Shown here: in pieces, positions 57,870-64,000 of the stretch
Layout of the letters: the number at the start of each line of letters is the position of its first letter
Position numbering within the stretch: the first letter of the stretch is position 1
Assembly: GCA_009760855.2 (NCBI GenBank)
Contig: WPIO01000004.1
Coordinates: forward strand, 12,954,001 to 13,018,000
Length of the DNA stretch: 64,000 nt
Direction of reading: 5' to 3'
From: Cristatella mucedo
Lineage: Eukaryota; Bryozoa; Phylactolaemata; Cristatellidae
Notes under the pieces: model-generated
Databases searched by the model: none
Told to the model about the DNA's origin: nothing
Seen by the model: only the letters and a program-made list of their open reading frames with translations
Translations under genes and position numbers: made by a program

Positions 57870-60600
57870 GTTTCGGTCTGCTTCCCGCGAGCTTGCTGAC
57901 TACGTATGGGAAGGTTTCGCGACCGCAGCTAACTTTACGGCATTTGGAAAGCCGACAGCAATAATGCGTACTGTTTTCGTCATGACAGGAGCGGCCATCG
58001 TCCTCCGTTTGTCTTTCGGATGACTAGTCAGAATTGAAACCTAATGGACGATGGCAACGCATTTTTCGCCTACGAACGTTTGCGCCACAGCGGCGTGCGG
58101 ATGCAATCGAATTCAGAACTTGAATGAGTAGCCTTAAACCAAGGATTACGTATACTGTACTTCAGCGACTAAGCAGCGGAGAACTCGTGCAATGCGATGC
58201 AGCGCCTGCAATCCTGACTTTAGGAGATTCGTTTCTGGATTTTGTCGCATTAGAAGTAGATGGAGGCAAAGCTTTATTCCTTTTAGAGAAGCCTAAACTG
58301 ACAGCCGACGTCTACGAGCGCTCGCCGTGCATGCAGTAGTTTGGACGCTCTGCCAGGGCCTTCGAAATTTGGCCCGACATTCAGCTGAGTTCGCGATTCT
58401 AGCGCTCTCCGGGCTCAGCGTCTCCGGGGGTCAGGGTCAGGTCAGCCGCGTCTGCGGGGGCGCGCAGACGTCGCAGCAGACGCGGCTCGCAGCTCAGCAG
58501 CTCTGCAATTTCGCAATCTACCCGCCGCCATCGGGGACCATCGCTTCCGCGGCGCACTGGCTGTGGCCCGCGGACTGGCTGCTTCGCAATCGGATTGTAA
58601 TTCGGGCCCCGCGGCTTTCGCAAGGGGGCGCCCGAGAAGAGCGCTCGCTCAGAGAAGCGCCCGGAACGACGGGGCGGTCCGACCGCGAACCAAGCGTGCC
58701 AGCCTCGCTGTGAGTGCCACGAAGAGTGCCAGGCGTCTGAGCGAGCGCAAGTCGCGCGCATTTTAAAAAGAGCCCTGCGACTCCTGCACCGGCCTCTTCA
58801 GCTCGTCGTCGCGACTAGCGCCCGCCACGACTTTCGCAGCGCGCTAACGCAACGGCGCGTACAATTTAAAGCTTGCGATCGTCTGGCGTTCAACAGTCGA
58901 CAGGCGGGTTTTTAAATACTCTCTCTCTCTCTGTCAGAATAGTCTTTCATAAAGCGTATTCGTCTACCTGCGAAAATGTAAGCGCGCGAACTCCCGTTCC
59001 GAAAACGGAACCGATTTTCTGATTCACTAGCCGACGCCAGTCAATGCGAAGAGAGCTTGCCGTAACCCGTTCCGAGGATTTTTACGCGTATATATTAGAT
59101 GGCAATAATGTGTGTCAATTTTTACTTACCCAACCACGCGGGCTTGTTAGATGCATATTACTATCTATCTTAGTCAACTCAAGGCGACCAGACCAGATTA
59201 GACGTCACTAGGCTAATGTAAATCTCAGTTTGAACGGTTATTACAAAAAGGACGTTTAGCCCCTTTGGTTGGTGCTAAATACGGCCGCTGGGTTTCTCTT
59301 TAATCCAAGGATTTCAGTCACGTTGGCCTTTTTTGTAAAGGAGCTTTCTGGACAGTGATTTCCGGTCGATTTTCGGCTACAGGCCAACGTTCTTACAACT
59401 GCACGCGCGGCTGCACTTCTGTCTCGCCTTGCACTCGGATCGGCTATCAGGACACGAAAGACTAGCTGCACCCCCAGCCTGTTCAAAACTTACTTTAGGC
59501 AGCGAAAGCTACGGCCTTGCGGAACCAAGACGCAAGGAAGCTCGATTTCACAATTTTGCGTCACGTGGGCATCTTTCGGTGCAGCTGTGCCGCCATTACA
59601 CTTCCCTATCGCAGCCGTCCTGCGCCGCTACCTGCCTCCCACCCCCCCCCCCAAAAAAAGTGTTGCTATCGCGGCCATTCTCCATACTCTGCTGCCAAGT
59701 TTGTGGCTCCTAGAGATGAACGGCTGGCGAAAGCCGACCGCGCGCCGAAAGCAGTTGCGGCTATTCGAGTGCACTATAAATAACTCTTTCAGAGTAATGC
59801 CCTCGTGGTCTTCGTGGCTTTCCGCCGACGAGGAACGCGAAGGAGAAATTGCGAAAACGGATACGCACGTGCGTACGCTCGCAGAACTTGTGCACGTCGG
59901 AATGCGCGCTTGGGCATTGAGAACCGGTTTCGAGCGACTACGCGCGCGACGGCACGATGCACTGCGAGCAGCCGAGTGTACGCGCCGCCGAGGCAAACCG
60001 CCAGGGATGAGTCACGCCGGCGGCGCGCCATTGAACCACTTCGCTCGACCGACTCGAAAAGCAGGCGGCACGCTGCTGCTGCCGCTGCCCACTTTGCGCT
60101 CGTCAGATCCGCGCCCGGCGGCGGCGGCCGCCGCCGCCGCCGGGCGCGACGGCGGGCAGCGAAAATGGCACCAACCGCAGCGCAGTGTACGCGGCGCAGC
60201 CGCACTCATCAGTTTCTTTTTCAGGAAGCCAGGAGTTCGCTTAGCGCAGTCTCAAAAGAGCGGCCCGGCCCTTAATGGCGGTGCAGCTCGTTTATCCGCG
60301 CCCGCCGGCCGACGCCGGGGCGAGCGCCGAGACCTCGCCGCGCTAACGACGTCGCCCGAGCGAGCTCGCTTTAAAGGCAAAGTGCGCCCTAAGCATAGCG
60401 AACGCGAGCCATTTATCTGGCATCTGCAGACGGCATTCCTAACCTGAAAAACCGGGCGATATGCGTATGCGAAGCCCGGGCCCGCGCAATTCGCTCGGAC
60501 TGGCCGCACGGGCGGCCGCATTCGCGCGCGAGAGAGAGAGAGAGCGTCGGCTTTGCGTCCCTCGCACAGTGCGTCGAAGCCTGCAGTGCCGCTGACAGTC
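57870..60600. other. CpG-rich region, no confirmed gene
   Basis: G+C and CpG are high at 58.3-58.9 and 59.8-60.6 kb. The 286-codon plus-strand ORF at 59587-60447 is mirrored by ORFs on the other strand and is rich in Arg, Ala and Pro. I recognise no domain in it and regard it as compositional. Confidence 0.4.
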
Positions 60601-60609
60601 GCTAGCGAG

Positions 60610-60706
60610 GTTCTAGCCTTTGGCGACGAAGGTCACGGACTCGAACCCTACGGAATATAGGAAACAGCGCCCGGACAGAGATAAAGCTCTCTTAGTTAGG
60701 GTGACG
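60610..60706 (+). mobile_element. SINE-B fragment
   Basis: 'cacggactcgaaccctacgg' (B box) followed by 'gcgcccggacagagataaag' + 'ctctcttagttagggtg', the SINE-B tail. The A-box end is degraded. Confidence 0.55.
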
Positions 60707-61519
60707 CCAGCTGAGTCCTGCGCATTGTCGTGCTCTGGGCACCTGAACGATGTTTTTTAGATCAGGGTCAAGGGTTCGAGTGCAGCAGTTGACAATTCCT
60801 TATTGCACCAAAACCACAGGCTTCTTAAAACCTCGCCACCAACTCGACTGTTGGATCAGTCGAGTTTACTTTACACCACACTTTTTCCCGCATTTCTTTT
60901 TATTTTCTCGCTTTACTAGCGGACTGCCTCCCCGGAGTTAATCGGGCGGTTCTACGACAGTATCGAGCGAAGCGAAGCTGGCGAAATAATCCGTTACAAT
61001 AACTACTGACGGTTCGCGCTTCAATTACGTAACGCCATGAAGCAGCGGTAGCTACTCGGAAGCAGAGCGTGCGCAAATAATGACAATCACGAAAGTGGAA
61101 GCGGTGCCCATTAGCGATATCTTCGCATATTCGTACCGCGATGGGACGCACGTAGTTGCTTAGAGGTTAAGACTCAAGGCAGTTTAAGCACTCGAACGAG
61201 GGAGGCGTGGTCCGAGATTCGCACCCTCGAAGTCGCTATCGTTGCCAGTTGACGCTAGAGAGTGCATTGCCTCCAGCGCATGGACTTCGACGGCTGGAAT
61301 CTTTCTACGCGCGTGTCGCGTTCGCGACGGAATCGCTGTTACTTTGCGGCTACCACCCCCATGCCTTCGCTCGTGACGAGCGGGCCGGGCCACACGTCTG
61401 GCCAGCGCTGGCTCCGAGCACGCGTGCGGCGGCTTGCAATCGTCGACCGGCGCAGATCTGGCCCTCGCGCGCAGTGCGGCCGCTAAGCTGGGGCATCTGG
61501 CAACGTCTCCAATCCGTCT
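60707..61519. other. No gene or repeat recognised
   Basis: GC-rich toward 61.2 kb; short ORFs without motifs. Confidence 0.4.
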
Positions 61520-61553
61520 GCCGGCCCTCAGGCGCCGGCGCCTGAGGGCCGGC
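61520..61553. repeat. Perfect 34-bp GC-rich palindrome
   Basis: Half-site GCCGGCCCTCAGGCGCC is followed immediately by its reverse complement with no loop. Confidence 0.95.
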
Positions 61554-61559
61554 GCCGAC

Positions 61560-63490
61560 CGCTCGACCTATTGCTGCTTGCGCTCAGCTCGTCCCAAGAA
61601 CTCGGGTGGCGGCGGTGCAGACCGGATGCTGAAGAAGACCGGATGCTGAAGAAGCGGAGAAGCGCGAGCATGCCCGAAGGCGCCAGCGAGAGCGCACGCG
61701 CTCGTCGCTGCAGCCGCCGCCGTTCGGTACGAGCGGCCGCCGATTAGAGCGTTGAATCGGACGTCCCAGGGGTCACCTAGGGGTCACCTAGAGTTCTAGG
61801 TCCTCCGAGCACGCCTTGGCCTAGGGGTACGTCTCTTGCAACTCACACCCTGGCCGTGGGTCGGTTTCCAACCGTCCTGCTGCAGCAGGCCAGTCTTTAT
61901 TGCCTCCTGCCCACTGCGAACGGGGAGGGACAGCTGCTGCTACAGCTCTTCCGCCGCTAAATAAATGAGGATGTTGAATGAGGCAGCTAATCTATAATTT
62001 ATTCCAGGTCGGCAATTGGGCAGGGGGGCTAGGGGCCTTTAGTCCTCAGTGCCCTATGGAAGGTGACCCGGAAGGGGCGAGCCACAGACGCGCCGCTACC
62101 GCTCCCGTCTGCCCCTTGCTCCTCGAGGCCCCGTAGCTCCGCAATGGCTCTAGAGAGCGGCCGCTGAAGAAAGCGGTCTCCTCGAGCGGTGCGGCCGTGG
62201 CGCACGCGTTCAAGTTGTTTCTCAGAGGAGGCGCAACGTCACTTCTTGCTTTTATAAGGCCGAAAAGACTGGGCCGTGCGATGTGTGCCTTCAGTGCGCT
62301 CGCCGAGCGAGCCCCTAGCGGAGGTCCGTATATCCTTTAAGATGAGGAAACTGAATGTTAATGCTTCTGGCACACAGCCTGCCGAGTAGTTTCGGGTAAA
62401 TTTTGGACACACTTGGAAGAAAGGGCGTTTCACCTTGCTAATCCGAGAGGACGGCGACAAATTGGCAGCACGTCGCGATTTCGGTGACTTCAGGTCATGC
62501 TCATTCAAGGTCAAGGTGCATCCTCTTCCTGACACAATTCCGGGTAATCTCCGTCTATCACTCCGCAAAGAGTCAAAGACTCGGTGGGAATGTTACACCG
62601 GAGCTTCCAGGGAGCGCTTTTCGACGGGTTTCGGTGCCCAATCGGTAGCCAACTTCCTCTCGCTCAACAAAGACAACAACGCGAGCAGCGCGGGCGGCTG
62701 CAGTCAGCGCGAGGGCAGTAGAGAAAGTGAGTAGCTTGGATGTAGCAGCTCAGGGTCACTTGAAAAGTCTGTGCAACGGCAGGCATCTGACGCGGACGTA
62801 GACATGGACCTGACGACGAGGAAGCGCGATCCACGAGAAACCGAAAACTAGATATACGAAAACCGGAAATTTCCGGAGGAGGGCGATCCGCCTATCCGCC
62901 AGAGGCGCTGCAGAGTTCGCGGCGGCCGCACGGCGGCCGCACGACGGTGGCTCCGACCGAGAGCGGCTGGCGCCGCTCAAAGCGACCTCCGGCTTCGACC
63001 GATGCTGCCGCGAGCGGCGAGAGGAGGAGGCGAAAGGAGGAGGCGAGAGGAGGGGCGTTCTGACGGGATTGACCGCCGACGACGGCGGCTGCGGCGGCGG
63101 CGGCTGCTGCACCCTCGCAGCGCTCGCATGAATCTGGGCGAGCTGCCTGACCTTTGCTAATGCCGGGCAAATGCGCGGCACGTGTACGGCTCACGGCGGC
63201 AATTACCGCCCGGAGCCGGGGCGGGACAACGGCGGCCGCGGCGGGGCGGAGCCCGGGTGCTGAGCGCCCACGCTCCCCGCACGCTCCCGAGTGCTCGTAC
63301 GACTGCACTTCGCGATACCCGGCGAGCCATTCATTATATCCGTGCATGCGCTCCTGAACCCGCGACGGCGTCAGCGTGCAGAAGCGCAGAGCTCGGAAGC
63401 GGTAGAAGAAAGCGGCGCGCGGCGCGGAGTCGCCGGCGCATGCGCAAAGAAGATGGGCCCCGGCGGGTCCTCGGCGACGCATGCGCGGCC
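61560..63490. other. No confirmed gene; presumed intron or flank of the EF-hand gene
   Basis: Contains a 15-bp direct repeat ('gaccggatgctgaag', about 61620-61650), a duplicated 'aggggtcacct' unit (about 61770) and CpG-rich DNA at 62.7-63.5 kb. The next exon of the minus-strand EF-hand gene was not found. Confidence 0.4.
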
Positions 63491-63496
63491 GCGTAC

Positions 63497-63733
63497 CTGA
63501 GTAGTCTACGGAGCCGCTGCCGTCGGTGTCGACGTTGGCGATCATCTGGTCGATCTCCTCTTCGCTGAGGTCGTCGCCGAGCGATTGCAGTATCCACTTG
63601 AGCACTTCCGTCGAAATCTCGCCCGTCTTGTTCTTGTCTAGCACGCGGAAAGCCTCCTTGATCTCTTTCTCGTCCTCGTCCCTCTTCTTCTTTCTCGCGT
63701 ACAGGACGAGGAACTGGTCGACGGTGATTTGCT
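63497..63733 (-). CDS. Calmodulin-like EF-hand protein, internal exon
   Basis: Exon of 237 bases, acceptor cttcctgcag|AGCAAA, donor TACTCAG|GTACGC, entry phase 1 and exit phase 1. It encodes ITVDQFLVLYARKKKRDEDE, then KEAFRVLDKNKTGEISTEVL and ANVDTDGSGSVDY, the end of one EF-hand lobe and most of a second. The loop DTDGSGSVDY.. has canonical calcium ligands, with position 12 in the next exon. The loop DKNKTGEISTEV has Val instead of Glu at position 12, so it probably binds calcium poorly. KEAF and EEEIDQMI are calmodulin/troponin-C-like. Neighbouring exons were not identified: upstream ones lie toward or beyond 64 kb, downstream ones to the left. Small calmodulin-like and troponin-C-like proteins remain equally possible. 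Confidence 0.9.
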
Positions 63734-64000
63734 CTGCAGGAAGCAGCGCGACGGGAAGGACGGTGAGCTCTGACGGCAGCCCTGAGCGCCAGACGGCGCC
63801 AATCGTCGGCGAACGACTGGCCGACGATGCTGAGCGCCGCGCGTCGGTCCGCTCCGCCGAGTTCGGGCGCCGCAGCCTCGACGAGCGTGCGAAGCGCAGC
63901 TTTATCTACTCACCGCCAGTCAGCGGAACTGATGCAAGCAGTGCGGGCTCGCAGATAGCAATGATAGGGGAAGTAACCCTTCCTATGTATATATATATAT

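Noticed and set aside
59587-60447. 286-codon plus-strand ORF
   Set aside because: It lies in CpG-rich DNA with equally long frames on the other strand, is Arg/Ala/Pro-rich and has no recognised domain or codon signal; best explained by composition.
63735-63899. Minus-strand open frame with SFADDWRRLALRA, resembling a death-domain helix
   Set aside because: Too short, no good donor, and its frame does not join the EF-hand exon; similarity may be chance.

Overview
The window is eukaryotic nuclear DNA from an animal. The evidence is a multi-exon gene with GT-AG introns, LINE retrotransposons, tRNA-derived SINEs, a hAT-type DNA transposon and very long dinucleotide repeats. No operons, Shine-Dalgarno sites or long single-exon genes are present. 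The species cannot be named from sequence alone. The CR1/L2-type LINEs, the endonuclease-type LINE remnant and the SPIN-like hAT element fit an invertebrate bilaterian (mollusc or flatworm-like), but that is inference.

The main gene lies on the minus strand from about 32.3 kb down to 8.8 kb and probably runs off the left edge. I assembled 23 exons by hand from splice sites, intron phase and similarity to the BAIAP3 / Munc13-4 (UNC13D) family of vesicle-priming proteins. The exons give about 970 codons in family order: N-terminal leader, C2A domain (exons 4-7), linker, MUN/MHD region (exons 8-23). The C-terminal C2B domain was not found and should lie left of position 1. Introns range from about 120 bases to about 5 kb, and the large ones are filled with LINE and SINE copies.

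A second gene is clipped at the right edge: one minus-strand exon (63497-63733) encodes part of a calmodulin-like EF-hand protein. A possible signal-peptide first exon (48932-49045, minus) is weakly supported.

Region by region: 1-8.8 kb holds decayed LINEs, SINEs and an inverted-repeat element. 8.8-32.3 kb is the BAIAP3-like gene with intronic repeats. 32.4-34.2 kb has a CpG-rich promoter-like region, a SINE and a large CT/TA array. 34-49 kb is intergenic, GC-rich in patches, with two LINE families, a CGG array and several long CT arrays. 50.0-50.3 kb carries the SPIN-like hAT element next to a GT array. 52-56 kb is featureless. 56.2 kb has a perfect 20-bp hairpin. 56.8-57.5 kb is a decayed LINE with a restriction-like endonuclease end. 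58-63.5 kb is CpG-rich with no confirmed gene except the EF-hand exon.

The repeats form an interacting set: the common LINE (here LINE-A) and one SINE family (SINE-B) end in the same short stem-loop, which suggests the SINE borrows the LINE's machinery.
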